A stretch of 64,000 nt of DNA from Kiritimatiellia bacterium (GTDB taxonomy: Bacteria; Verrucomicrobiota; Kiritimatiellia; CAIVKH01), in the NCBI GenBank assembly GCA_023953695.1, contig JAMLJG010000001.1, positions 212,291-276,290 of the forward strand, read 5' to 3'. Both the position numbers and the translations under genes were made by a program. Positions 44,456 through 53,654 of the stretch are shown one piece after another. Under the pieces are notes generated by a model. It had not been told where the DNA came from. It made no database searches and was given only the letters and a program-made list of their open reading frames with translations. Each line of letters opens with the position of its first letter. Within the stretch, counting starts at the first letter, position 1.

Positions 44456-45208
44456 ATGCGTTTACGTTTTCCATTTCTATTTAATCTCGTCTTGGCGGGT
44501 GTGGCGCTCGCGCTCTGCAGCGGATGTGGCGTGAGTACTTTGCGCGATCAGCGCGAGGATCGCGATCCGCAAATTCGGCGCGCCCGCGAAATGAAGAATG
44601 CGGGCAATATCGAGGGCGCTTTGGAGGCGTATCAGCGCGCGCTCGATAAGAAGCCGCAGTTGGCGCGAGCTCACTTGGAGATGGGGTTGCTGTATGATCG
44701 CGATCTGAACGATTATGTCCGCGCGGTTTACCACTATGAGCGCTATTTGGAGTTGCGGCCGGATGCAGAGAACCGCGAGATGATTCAAGCGGTGGCGGAC
44801 CAAGCGCGCATCTCGTTTGCGACGACGTTGCCGGAAATGCCGAATGGGGCGATCCGCGAAATTAGCAGGTTGAAACAGGAAAATGCGGAGCTGCGCGCGT
44901 GGGCTGATCGGCAGCGCGCGGCACCGCCGTCCTCATCTGCGCCTGCTGCCACGTCGACGCGGTTGCCGGAGGTTTCCGCTCCTGCTGCGCCGATTGCGCC
45001 CATAGTCCGCACGGCGGATGCGGCGGCGCCCGCAGCGCCGAGTCAGACGACGTATGTGGTGATGCCGGGGGACACGCTTTCGCGTATTGCGGGCAAGGTG
45101 TATGGGGATTCGAAGAAGTGGACGCGTATCTATGACGCGAATCGCGCGGCGCTGCGAGGGGGGCCGCAGAGCATTAAAGTTGGGCAGACGTTGGTCATTC
45201 CAAAATAG
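44456..45208 (+). CDS. TPR and LysM lipoprotein
   Basis: 250 aa from the ATG at 44456. Lipobox LCSGCG (Cys ~residue 23). Two TPR-like units (AREMKNAGNIEGALEAYQRA, YVRAVYHYERYLELRPDAEN), a short coiled coil (ISRLKQENAELRAWADRQR), an Ala/Pro linker, then a C-terminal LysM (YVVMPGDTLSRIAGKVYGD, KVGQTLVIPK; residues ~204-250) that binds peptidoglycan. Upstream 44233-44455 is non-coding. Fits its place next to murG-ftsZ. Confidence 0.85.
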   Translation: MRLRFPFLFNLVLAGVALALCSGCGVSTLRDQREDRDPQIRRAREMKNAGNIEGALEAYQRALDKKPQLARAHLEMGLLYDRDLNDYVRAVYHYERYLELRPDAENREMIQAVADQARISFATTLPEMPNGAIREISRLKQENAELRAWADRQRAAPPSSSAPAATSTRLPEVSAPAAPIAPIVRTADAAAPAAPSQTTYVVMPGDTLSRIAGKVYGDSKKWTRIYDANRAALRGGPQSIKVGQTLVIPK

Positions 45209-45249
45209 ACAATGGTGGATTCCGCCACGAGCGGATTGGGAGAGCGAAC

Positions 45250-46002
45250 ATGTCAGGGACGGATTTTTTTGACGATGATTTGGTGCGGCAGCGCGACACC
45301 GCGCAGCGCATCAAGATGGGGCCGGGCGATGAGCCTGCGGAGAGCGCCAGCTCGCTGCTGGATGCGGATCTTCCGGCGCGAGCTGTGTCGGATTTCAATT
45401 TGACCCGGATGGCTCGCCATCGAAAAGAGGTGGATACGCAGTCCGCGCTGGCGGCGCAGGAGTTGGATCGCCTGCGCAAACGGCAGGAGCAGCTTGAGGC
45501 GGAGAAGCGTGAGCTCGAGGATTTGCGGAAGCGTCAAGACGACTACGAGCGCGGCAAGCGCGAGATGACGGAGCATTTCAAGCGGAGCCTTGTGACGTTA
45601 GAACGAAAAGAGGTGGATGCGCAACGAATGGTGGAGTTGCTCGGCGCAACGCGATTGCGATTCAAAGAGCAGTTGTCCGTCATCGAATCGCTCCAGGAGG
45701 AAGGTTGGCACGAGGGCGAAATTCGCGATGAGCTGGGCAGGAGCTTGAGTGTGCTTGAACAGGCGAGAATGGAGTACAACAAGGCGATGGCGAAGATTGA
45801 TGCGGCCAAGCCGGAAGCCCCGCCTGCTGCGGCGGCGGGTCAGCGGGCGGTGGTGTTCGACGATCACGCCATTGGCGCGGACGAGGACAAGAGTTTTACG
45901 CACTGGGTCAAAATCGGTTTCGCGGTGAGTTTGCCTTTGGTTGTTGTGATTTTGATTCTCGGGCTGATGTTCTTCTTTGCGAATTGGACTGGAGTATTTT
46001 GA
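45250..46002 (+). CDS. Coiled-coil protein with C-terminal membrane anchor
   Basis: 250 aa. Residues ~60-190 are charged heptad-rich coiled coil (KRQEQLEAEKRELEDLRKRQ, MTEHFKRSLVTLERKEVDAQ). One TM helix near the C-terminus (VSLPLVVVILILGLMFFFAN) with only a few residues after it. So a tail-anchored cytoplasmic protein. No family recognised. 3 nt before a second protein of the same design. Confidence 0.75.
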   Translation: MSGTDFFDDDLVRQRDTAQRIKMGPGDEPAESASSLLDADLPARAVSDFNLTRMARHRKEVDTQSALAAQELDRLRKRQEQLEAEKRELEDLRKRQDDYERGKREMTEHFKRSLVTLERKEVDAQRMVELLGATRLRFKEQLSVIESLQEEGWHEGEIRDELGRSLSVLEQARMEYNKAMAKIDAAKPEAPPAAAAGQRAVVFDDHAIGADEDKSFTHWVKIGFAVSLPLVVVILILGLMFFFANWTGVF

Positions 46003-46005
46003 TCC

Positions 46006-46452
46006 ATGGCTGCATCAGATCGAGAAGGGGTGTTGGCTCGCCGGCTTCGGGAGTTGGAGGAAGAGGATCGCCGCTTGCGCCAGTCCATGAAGGATGTGGG
46101 CCGCCAGCTTCGCAAGTTGGAGCGCAACGCGCCGGATTCCTACGATTCGCGCACTGCGCCGTGGAGCGCGAGTTCGCCGTCGGCTGCGGTTGCGAGTGAG
46201 GAACTTTCACCCGCTCCTGTGCCGCCGGTGGCGCCGCAGCGCGTTGCCTCGATGCCTGCGCATGCGGAAGGCGCGTATGCGCCGAGAGCGCCGCAGCAGA
46301 CGAGCGGAAAGTTCGCGAGTTATTTTGCGAGCGGCAGTTTTGTAGAGACAAGGCCTTTGGGTCGCGAGCGCAAGCAGCAGCGCAGTCGCGCGATTTTGAT
46401 GATCCTCTTTGTTTTGTTGCTGGGCTTTTTGGTCTACCGCGTAGTTTTCTGA
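46006..46452 (+). CDS. Second small coiled-coil tail-anchored protein
   Basis: 148 aa. N-terminal coiled coil (RRLRELEEEDRRLRQSMKDV), a Pro/Ala/Ser-rich middle, a basic patch RERKQQRSR, then a C-terminal TM helix (AILMILFVLLLGFLVYRVVF). Begins 3 nt after the preceding gene. Probably acts with it. Unknown function. Confidence 0.7.
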   Translation: MAASDREGVLARRLRELEEEDRRLRQSMKDVGRQLRKLERNAPDSYDSRTAPWSASSPSAAVASEELSPAPVPPVAPQRVASMPAHAEGAYAPRAPQQTSGKFASYFASGSFVETRPLGRERKQQRSRAILMILFVLLLGFLVYRVVF

Positions 46453-46455
46453 GGC

Positions 46456-46965
46456 ATGTCGGAACCCAAACAAAGCAAACTGGTGCTCCACACCACGTGG
46501 GGACCGATCGTGATCGTTGCGCAGAGTGGCCGCATTGTTTCCTGTGATTTGCCCCGGTGCGATCGCGCGCCGAGCGAGGGCCCTAGGATTTTGCGCGAAG
46601 AGGTGCCGCTATCGAATCGCAGAGATGTGGCGGTATTGAAGCAGGCCGCTCGATTTGTTCGCGCGGCGATTGCGGGACGCGCGGCGCCGGTTCCGCCGGT
46701 GCTCGAAGACGGCGCTCCCTTCTTCCTTGCGTGCCGCCGCGCAATGCAGCGGATTCCGCTCGGAGGAAGTGTGACCTATCGCGAGTTGGCCGCGAATGCG
46801 GGCAGCCCAGCCGCCGTTCGCGCTGCGGGGCAAGCCTGCGCGCGCAATCCTCTGTGTCTGTTCGTTCCGTGTCATCGCGTCTTGGCGGCGAATGGGAGAC
46901 TCGGTGGCTTTTCTGCTGGCCTGGCGTGGAAGGAATATCTGCTGCGGGTTGAGGCGCGCCGATGA
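46456..46965 (+). CDS. Methylated-DNA--cysteine alkyltransferase-like protein
   Basis: 169 aa. The alkyltransferase core is present: IPLGGSVTYRELAANAGSPA, AAGQACARNPLCLFVPCHRV with the acceptor Cys in PCHRV, and GRLGGFSAGLAWKEYLL. The N-terminal part fits the Ogt/MGMT arrangement. Repairs O6-alkylguanine by irreversible transfer. The ATG of murG overlaps its stop (ATGA). Confidence 0.9.
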   Translation: MSEPKQSKLVLHTTWGPIVIVAQSGRIVSCDLPRCDRAPSEGPRILREEVPLSNRRDVAVLKQAARFVRAAIAGRAAPVPPVLEDGAPFFLACRRAMQRIPLGGSVTYRELAANAGSPAAVRAAGQACARNPLCLFVPCHRVLAANGRLGGFSAGLAWKEYLLRVEARR

Positions 46966-48041
46966 AGATCGCAGTCGCGTGCGGAGGCACTGGCGGCCAC
47001 ATTTTCCCGGGTTTGGCTACCGCGAATGAATTGGTGCGTCGCGGCCATGAAGTGACGCTTTGGTTGGCGGGGAAGAGCATTGAATCGGCAGCCGCCGCGG
47101 GCTGGACGGGCCCCGTTGTGACCCTGCCCGCGTCGGGATTCGACACGCGCTTGACGCTACGCGCACTGAAGACGGCCTGGACGCTGCTGCGCGCGGGACG
47201 CGCGGGACGGCGACTGATGCGAGAGAATCCACCGGCTGTATTGTTGGGGATGGGGAGTTATGCTTCGGTGGGTCCCATTCTCGCCGCGCTGCGGCTGCGG
47301 ATTCCCGTTGTTTTACATGAGGCGAATGTGGTGCCGGGGCGCACAACGCGATTTTTTGCAAGCCGCGCGAAGGCCGTTGGTATATCATTCGATGGTTCCT
47401 CTTTCTATTTGAGGCGCGCGCATTTAGTGCAGACGGGGATGCCGATTCGTCGAGAAATTGAGGAGGCCGCGGCGGCGCAAGCGCCACGCATGTTTCACGC
47501 GGACTCCTGCACGGTGTTGGTAATGGGTGGGAGCGCCGGCGCACAGCGTCTCAATCAGGAGGCGCCACCCGCGTTGGTCGCGGTTGCGCGCACACTGCCG
47601 GGGTTGCGCATTGTTCATTTGACGGGCCGGTCGGGCGAAGAGGGCGTGCGCGCGCTGTATGCGCAAGCCGGAGTGGATGCCGATGTGCGTGCCTTTACGC
47701 ACGAGATGGCGGCGCTGTATGAGAGGGTGGATTTTGCGATCAGCCGATCGGGCGCGGCATCGTGTGCCGAGCTTTCCGCGTTTGGGTTGCCTGCGTTGCT
47801 GGTTCCCTATCCGTATGCCGTGGCCGACCACCAGCGCGAGAATGCGCGCGCGATGGAGAGGGCGGGCGCGGCGGATGTCGTTGCGGATGTGGATTTGTCC
47901 GCAGAGTGGCTGTCGGAATATCTGCTGGCGCGACTTCGCGATCCGGCGAAGCGCGAGCAGATGAGTCGCGCTGCCCGCGCTCGCGCGCAGCGTAGCGGGG
48001 CGGCTGCGCTGGCCGACTTGGTGGAGCGTTCGGCGGGGTGA
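46962..48041 (+). CDS. murG: UDP-GlcNAc transferase (lipid II synthesis)
   Basis: 359 aa. ACGGTGGHIFPGLATANEL start (donor loop), LGMGSYASVGPILAALRLRI, HEANVVPGRTTRFFA, VMGGSAGAQRLN, and SRSGAASCAELSAFGLPALL. GT28 enzyme at the inner face of the membrane; adds GlcNAc to lipid I. Overlaps murC by GTGA. Confidence 0.97.
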   Translation: MKIAVACGGTGGHIFPGLATANELVRRGHEVTLWLAGKSIESAAAAGWTGPVVTLPASGFDTRLTLRALKTAWTLLRAGRAGRRLMRENPPAVLLGMGSYASVGPILAALRLRIPVVLHEANVVPGRTTRFFASRAKAVGISFDGSSFYLRRAHLVQTGMPIRREIEEAAAAQAPRMFHADSCTVLVMGGSAGAQRLNQEAPPALVAVARTLPGLRIVHLTGRSGEEGVRALYAQAGVDADVRAFTHEMAALYERVDFAISRSGAASCAELSAFGLPALLVPYPYAVADHQRENARAMERAGAADVVADVDLSAEWLSEYLLARLRDPAKREQMSRAARARAQRSGAAALADLVERSAG

Positions 48042-49465
48042 AAACTCCGGATTGGAGCGAGTTGGATGCGGCCTATCAGGCTGCCTGCCGGATGCTCAGT
48101 GGGGCGCCCGGTGCGGTGCATTTGCTGGGGATTGGCGGCGTTGGGATGGCGGCGTTGGCCGTGCAGTTGCATGGATGTGGATATGCGGTGAGCGGGTGTG
48201 ACGCGCAATCGAATCGGATCACGTCGCGCCTCCGGGCTCTCGGCATTACAGCGCTTGTTGGCCACTCGCCGGAGCATCTTGTCGGCGGGTTTCAGTTTGC
48301 AGTGCGGAGTCCTGCCGTGCGCGATTCGGAGCCCGAATTGCTGGCGGCACAGGCGATGGGCCTGCCGGTGTTTGCGCGCGGGGTCGTTTTGCCGGCGTTG
48401 CTGCGCCAGCGCGAGTCGGTTGCCGTTGCGGGCAGCCATGGGAAAACGACCACGACTGCGATGTTGACGCACATTCTGCGCCTGTGCGGACGCTCGGTGG
48501 GCTTTGCGATTGGTGGCGAAGTGGATGCGGCGGGCACGGTGGGCGCCTTCAGCGCCCAGGGGCCGCTCGTGGTGGAAGCGGATGAGAGCGATGGAACGCT
48601 CGCGCTGTATGAAGCGGAGCGGGCAATTCTGACGAATGTGGAGCTGGATCACGTGGACTATTTCCGCAGTGCGGCGGAATTGGACGCGTGCTTTGAGCGC
48701 TTTGTTTCGCGCACGAGGGAGAGCGTGTGGTTTTGCGCGGACGATGAAGGGGCGGCGCGCGCGGCGCGCGGTCACGCTCGCGCGCACTCGTTTGGCTTCG
48801 GTGGCGCGGCCGATCTGCGCGCGCACTCGGTCCAAGAATCGGGGCTCTCGATTTCGGCGGCTGTCGCGCGAGGCGGGGCAGAACTGGGACGATTTGCTCT
48901 CGCGGTGCCGGGGCGCACGAATCTCCTCAACGCCTTGGGAGCGTTGGGCGTGGCGATGGAGTTGGGGGCGCCCTTTGCGGAGGCGGCCGCTGCGCTGGGC
49001 TCGTTTAGCGGTGTCCGGCGGCGTTTCGAGCGCATTGCCGAAGCGAAAGGGCGATTGGTCCTTTCGGATTACGCGCATCACCCCACGGAAATTCGCGCGC
49101 TTCTCGATCAGGTTCGCGCTTTGGGCGGGCGGCGAGTGCTGGCGGTTTATCAGCCGCACCGCTATTCGCGAACCGCCGCGCTGGCGGCGCAATTCGCGCC
49201 CGCCTTTGCGGGGGTGGATGAGTTGGTCTTGGCGCCGGTTTATGGAGCCTTCGAGCAGCCGGTGGAAGGGGGAACCAGCGCGGATTTGTTTCGCCACTTC
49301 GAAGGGAGTCGCCAATCTGTCGCCCTCGCTCACTCCTTGCTTGAAGCGTGGGAGCTGATTCGCGACAAATGGCGTGAAGGGGATGTTCTGTTGGTGATCG
49401 GCGCAGGCGATGTTGAAAAAATTGCCGGATGGGCGGCTGACCATCTCGCTTCACAACCCGTGTGA
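48038..49465 (+). CDS. murC: UDP-MurNAc--L-alanine ligase
   Basis: 475 aa, GTG start overlapping murG. VHLLGIGGVGMAALAVQLHG, P-loop AGSHGKTTTTAMLTHILR (~residues 130-147), VEADESDGTLALY, TNVELDHVDYF, LSDYAHHPTEIRALLDQVR. First amino-acid addition in peptidoglycan synthesis. In related genomes murB usually follows or is fused; here ddl follows after 7 nt. Confidence 0.96.
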   Translation: MKTPDWSELDAAYQAACRMLSGAPGAVHLLGIGGVGMAALAVQLHGCGYAVSGCDAQSNRITSRLRALGITALVGHSPEHLVGGFQFAVRSPAVRDSEPELLAAQAMGLPVFARGVVLPALLRQRESVAVAGSHGKTTTTAMLTHILRLCGRSVGFAIGGEVDAAGTVGAFSAQGPLVVEADESDGTLALYEAERAILTNVELDHVDYFRSAAELDACFERFVSRTRESVWFCADDEGAARAARGHARAHSFGFGGAADLRAHSVQESGLSISAAVARGGAELGRFALAVPGRTNLLNALGALGVAMELGAPFAEAAAALGSFSGVRRRFERIAEAKGRLVLSDYAHHPTEIRALLDQVRALGGRRVLAVYQPHRYSRTAALAAQFAPAFAGVDELVLAPVYGAFEQPVEGGTSADLFRHFEGSRQSVALAHSLLEAWELIRDKWREGDVLLVIGAGDVEKIAGWAADHLASQPV

Positions 49466-49472
49466 TAACGCC

Positions 49473-50363
49473 ATGAAAAGACGATTTCATAAAATTGCAG
49501 TGTTGAAAGGCGGTCCATCCGCCGAACGCGAGGTATCGTTGGCCTCCGGCGGCGCGATTGCCGACGCTTTGCGGGGCATGGGATATGCCGTGACGGAAGT
49601 GGATGTGACAGGCACCGAGGCTAATTTGCCAACCGATTGCGAAGCGGTGTTCATCGCCCTGCACGGCACGTACGGCGAGGATGGCGAGCTGCAGGCGATG
49701 CTGGAGCAGCGCGGCATTCCCTTCACCGGAGCGGGTTCGGCGGCGAGTCGAGCGGCCTTCGACAAGGCGGAGAGCAAGCGCATATTCGAGCGGAGCGGGA
49801 TTTCGACCGCACGCTATGAGATTTTGACACAGGGGAAACCTCGGACGTTGGATCTGCCGGTGGTCGTGAAGCCTTTGCGGCAGGGCTCGAGTGTTGGCCT
49901 GTCGCGCGTATTTGAGGAGTCGCAGTGGCAACCTGCGCTGGAGGCTGCGTTTGCCTTTGGTCCGGAGGTGATGGTCGAGTCCTTCATCGCGGGCGCTGAA
50001 TTGACGGTTGGAATTGTGGGGGACCAGGTGTTGCCCGTGATTGAAATACGGGCGCCGGACGGCTGCTACGACTATCGCGCAAAGTACACGAAGGGGATGA
50101 CGGAGTATCACGTCCCTGCGCCGATCGAGCCGGAGCAGGCGCGCGCGTGCCAGCAACTCGCGTGGAACACCTATGTCGCGCTGGGGTGTCGGGGGATGGG
50201 GCGGGTGGATATTCGGATGACGGAGGAGGGGCGCGCATATGTGCTGGAATTGAATACGATTCCGGGATTTACCGAGACCAGTTTGTTGCCGAAAGCCGCG
50301 CGCGCAGCGGGGCTTGAGTTCGGCGCGTTGTGTGAGATGATTTTGAACCTGGCTGAATGTTGA
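49473..50363 (+). CDS. ddl: D-alanine--D-alanine ligase
   Basis: 296 aa from the ATG at 49473. ATP-grasp enzyme: LKGGPSAEREVSLASGGAIA, ALHGTYGEDGELQAMLEQRG, PVVVKPLRQGSSVGLSRV, MGRVDIRMTEEGRAYVLELN, TIPGFTETSLLPKAA. Makes D-Ala-D-Ala. Overlaps ftsQ by 7 nt. Confidence 0.96.
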   Translation: MKRRFHKIAVLKGGPSAEREVSLASGGAIADALRGMGYAVTEVDVTGTEANLPTDCEAVFIALHGTYGEDGELQAMLEQRGIPFTGAGSAASRAAFDKAESKRIFERSGISTARYEILTQGKPRTLDLPVVVKPLRQGSSVGLSRVFEESQWQPALEAAFAFGPEVMVESFIAGAELTVGIVGDQVLPVIEIRAPDGCYDYRAKYTKGMTEYHVPAPIEPEQARACQQLAWNTYVALGCRGMGRVDIRMTEEGRAYVLELNTIPGFTETSLLPKAARAAGLEFGALCEMILNLAEC

Positions 50364-51247
50364 GACGCGCAATGGGACTATTCCGAAAGAAACCAAAGAG
50401 AGGCAATTTTCGCCGCAGCGGGAATCGCTCTTCGATTCTCGAAGTGAGCGCGCGCGGGGGTAAACAGGGGAGTGATCGCGCGCACAAGGTGGGCGCGCTT
50501 CTGTTGGTGTTGCTTGTGTTGGGGGTGATTGTCTGGGCGGCGGTTTCGGGCGTGGCGCTGGCAGGCACACATCTTTTTGCCGAGAACGAGCGCTTCACCA
50601 TTCAGCGCATTGACGCGGTTTCCACAGGTGTCTTGACGCCCTCGCATCTCCGGGAATACGCGAAAGTCAGCGATGGAATGAATTTGTTCGCGATCAACAT
50701 TGGAAACGTGTGCCGCAACCTCGAGCGCGCGCCCCGCGTGAAGAAGGCAGAAGTTCGCCGCGAATTGCCGGACACGCTCGTGATTCGCGTGAAGGAGCGC
50801 ACCGCCATTGCCCGCATGTTGGAAGGCGCTCACGGAATGCCGGTGGAAGTGGATAGCGAAGGCTATATCCTGGGGTTGAGTCCGAAGGCCTCTCTCCCGC
50901 TGATCATTGGCGCGTCGGAACGCGGGCTCGCGCCGGGCAGTGTGATTCGCGATGAGAAAACGCTGGATGCCCTGCGCGCCCTCGAGCTCAGCGAGCGGAT
51001 GCGGCGCGGCGATTTGCTTCGGTTTCAGTCTATCAATGTGAGCAAGGCCGATGCCCTGGAGCTGGTGTTGGACACGGGCGGGCGCGTCTTGCTTGGGCGA
51101 GATCAGCTCAAGTGGAGACTGGAACGCCTGGCTGATTTGATTGAGACCCATCGCGCGATGAACCAACAAATCGAAGTGGCCAATTTGGTGGTGGATAAAA
51201 ACTTTCCCACGACTACGCGCGCAATTCCGGAGGCGAACCCGCGCTGA
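50357..51247 (+). CDS. ftsQ: Cell-division protein FtsQ/DivIB
   Basis: 296 aa. Basic cytoplasmic tail (residues 1-42), one TM helix (ALLLVLLVLGVIVWAAVSGV), then a POTRA domain (FTIQRIDAVSTGVLTPSHLR, NLERAPRVKKAEVRRELPDT, LVIRVKERTAIARM) and the FtsQ beta domain. Periplasmic divisome linker. Assignment rests on topology, POTRA and position ddl-ftsQ-ftsA. Confidence 0.92.
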   Translation: MLRRAMGLFRKKPKRGNFRRSGNRSSILEVSARGGKQGSDRAHKVGALLLVLLVLGVIVWAAVSGVALAGTHLFAENERFTIQRIDAVSTGVLTPSHLREYAKVSDGMNLFAINIGNVCRNLERAPRVKKAEVRRELPDTLVIRVKERTAIARMLEGAHGMPVEVDSEGYILGLSPKASLPLIIGASERGLAPGSVIRDEKTLDALRALELSERMRRGDLLRFQSINVSKADALELVLDTGGRVLLGRDQLKWRLERLADLIETHRAMNQQIEVANLVVDKNFPTTTRAIPEANPR

Positions 51248-51249
51248 TT

Positions 51250-52458
51250 ATGGCTTTACTTGATCAACCCCCTGTTGTGGCGCTGGAGTTGGGCACGACG
51301 AAGGTCCGCGCTGTGGTCGGCATGGTGCGAGAGGACTATCACCTGGTCGTTCTCGGTGTTGGCGAGTGCGCCTCGCGCGGCGTGCGCAAGAGCGAAGTTG
51401 TGGATTTTGAGGCCGCGGCACAGGCCGCGCGCGAGGCGTTGGAGCTGGCGGAAGCGAATTCGGATGTCGGGATCAAGCAGGTCTGTCTCCTGGTATCCGG
51501 CTCAAACCTGAAGGTGCTGGTCAACTGCGGCAATATCCCATTGACCGGCGGCGGAGAGATCACGCGCGACGACATTGAGCACGTCCTGGAAACTGCGCGC
51601 AGCGTCAATCTGCAGGGAGACTATGAGATTTTGCACTCGCTCCCGCAGCACTACACGGTGGACGAGCAGCGAGGCATTGTCCGGCCCGAAGGGCTCGAGG
51701 GCAGCAAGCTCGCGGTGGAAATGATGATCATGTATGCGCCGAGCACGTGGCTGCGCAATTTGATTCGCGTTGCCAAGAGCGCGTCGGTGGATGTGGAGCA
51801 AGTCGCGGCTTCTGGTTTGTGCGCGGCGCTCGCCGTGCTATCGCCCGAGGACAAGCAGCGAGGAGCCTTGGTCATTGACTTGGGCGGGGGCAGCACGAAC
51901 TACGTGGCGTATGCCCAGGAATCCATCGCAGCCGCGGGTTCGTTTGCGGTGGGGGGCGACCACCTGACGAACGATCTGGCGCGGGGTCTGAATGTGACGG
52001 CCGCGCGCGCCGAGCGATTGAAGGAAGAGTTCGGCAGCGCAGAGATTGATCTGCAAAATCGCACGCAGCACATCGAGATTGCCAGCGAAGCTTCGGGGCG
52101 CGGGCGCTATGTGCGTTTGGGCGATTTGCAGACCATCACGCATTTGCGGATGGAGGAGACGCTGCGCCTGGTGCGCGATGAAATGGAGCGGCTGGGCTTG
52201 CTCCACTACTTGGGGCGCGGCGTTGTCCTCACGGGTGGCGGCGCCTATTTGAAACGGCTTCCCGAGTTGGCCGAGCGAGTGTTCAATTTGCCATGCCAGT
52301 TGGGCCGTCCGAAGGATGTGAGCGGGTTGGCTCTGGCGACGGACGGGCCGCAATATGCCAGCACGATTGGTTTGCTGCGCTTTGCTTCGCGGCGTAGTGG
52401 CAGGAGGGGAGCCTCGAAGATGCCGGATTGGCTTCGCGCGATTTGGGGGGGACGCTGA
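51250..52458 (+). CDS. ftsA: Cell-division protein FtsA
   Basis: 402 aa. Actin-like ATPase: VALELGTTKVRAVVGMV (phosphate 1), LVIDLGGGSTNYVAYAQ (phosphate 2, ~residues 207-223), VVLTGGGAYLKRLPEL (adenosine). The C-terminus SGRRGASKMPDWLRAIWGGR carries the amphipathic membrane-targeting helix (MPDWLRAIWGG). Tethers FtsZ to the membrane. The stop shares a base with the ftsZ start. Confidence 0.95.
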   Translation: MALLDQPPVVALELGTTKVRAVVGMVREDYHLVVLGVGECASRGVRKSEVVDFEAAAQAAREALELAEANSDVGIKQVCLLVSGSNLKVLVNCGNIPLTGGGEITRDDIEHVLETARSVNLQGDYEILHSLPQHYTVDEQRGIVRPEGLEGSKLAVEMMIMYAPSTWLRNLIRVAKSASVDVEQVAASGLCAALAVLSPEDKQRGALVIDLGGGSTNYVAYAQESIAAAGSFAVGGDHLTNDLARGLNVTAARAERLKEEFGSAEIDLQNRTQHIEIASEASGRGRYVRLGDLQTITHLRMEETLRLVRDEMERLGLLHYLGRGVVLTGGGAYLKRLPELAERVFNLPCQLGRPKDVSGLALATDGPQYASTIGLLRFASRRSGRRGASKMPDWLRAIWGGR

Positions 52459-53645
52459 TGCCTCCACATTTTTCCCATTCGCTCTTTCCACCGCCGGGCA
52501 TTAAGGCGCGCGACCAGATTCTCGTGATGGGCGTGGGCGGCGCTGGGTGCAACGGCGTAGCGCGTATGGCCGCGCAATGGACGGAGGGGCCCTCTGTTGT
52601 GGCGGTGAACACCGATGCGCAGGCGCTGGCCGCCTGTGGTGTAGAGCGCACGGTGTTGATCGGAGAGAAGGCGACGCGCGGCCTTGGCGCGGCAGGCGAT
52701 GCGATCGTTGGCCGACTCGCAATCGAGGAGAGCATCGCTGCGTTGCAGGATGTGGTGGCAGGCGCTGATCTCTTGATTCTGGTGGGCGGAATGGGGCGGG
52801 GCACGGCAACGGGCGCGCTGCCACTCATTGCCAAAATGGCGCGCGAGTTGGGGGTTCTGACGCTGGCGTTTGTCAGTTTGCCCTTCGCGTTGGAGGGCGA
52901 CCGCGTCCGCCGCCAAGCGGATGAGGGTGTGCTTCAGTTGCGCCGTTACGCGGGGTCTGTGATCGTGCAGCCGAATGATCGCCTCTTGAAATTGGCCGAT
53001 GCAAACGCATCGCTGGAGCAGGCTTTTTCCGTTTCCGACCGAATGATTGCGGAGGGGATATATTCGCTTTGGTATCTGCTTTCGCGGCCCGGTGTCATCA
53101 ACATCACGTTCGCCGATATTCAGGAATTGGCGGAGCGCAGTGGCGGATCTCTTTCCTATGCCTATGCCGAGGCGACGGGGCCCGCGCGCGTCGCGAGCGT
53201 TTTGCGGAACCTGATGGACAGTCCGCTGCTCGAACACGGCCAGCTTTTATCCGATGCGCAAGGGGTGTTGGTGAACATCGCGGGAGGTCCCGAACTTACG
53301 ATCGCGGATATGCAGGGGATCATGGGCGCTCTTCGGGCGGGCGTGCGCGAGTCTGCGCACATCAGTATGGGCGCGCTCATTGATCCCGCGCATCGCGAGC
53401 GCATTGCCATTACGCTGTTCGCATCCGAAGTGTGGCAGGAAGCTCCGGTTGAAAAGGCCACTGCTCGGCCCTCTGCTGGAGCGATGGAATCTGCGAGCGA
53501 CGTGCAACCGGAATTGGGGCTGGGCGACTTGAAGCCGCAAGATCGCGGGCTTTTTGGCGACGCCTCTACAACGTACATCAATGGCGAGGATCTTGATATC
53601 CCGACCTATATCCGCCGCGGTGTGAAGCTGTCTTTTGAGCGTTGA
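52458..53645 (+). CDS. ftsZ: FtsZ, divergent in G-box and T7 loop
   Basis: 395 aa from the ATG at 52458. Tubulin-fold GTPase that forms the division ring. ILVMGVGGAGCNGVARM start. The usual GGGTGTG signature reads GRGTATG (residues 113-119), and in the T7 loop the usual NxDxxD reads NITFAD (215-220), so the first catalytic Asp is Thr while the second (Asp220) stays. The C-terminal peptide DLDIPTYIRRGVKL, which binds FtsA, is intact. GTPase activity may be altered. Confidence 0.93.
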   Translation: MPPHFSHSLFPPPGIKARDQILVMGVGGAGCNGVARMAAQWTEGPSVVAVNTDAQALAACGVERTVLIGEKATRGLGAAGDAIVGRLAIEESIAALQDVVAGADLLILVGGMGRGTATGALPLIAKMARELGVLTLAFVSLPFALEGDRVRRQADEGVLQLRRYAGSVIVQPNDRLLKLADANASLEQAFSVSDRMIAEGIYSLWYLLSRPGVINITFADIQELAERSGGSLSYAYAEATGPARVASVLRNLMDSPLLEHGQLLSDAQGVLVNIAGGPELTIADMQGIMGALRAGVRESAHISMGALIDPAHRERIAITLFASEVWQEAPVEKATARPSAGAMESASDVQPELGLGDLKPQDRGLFGDASTTYINGEDLDIPTYIRRGVKLSFER

Positions 53646-53654
53646 AGCGAACTG

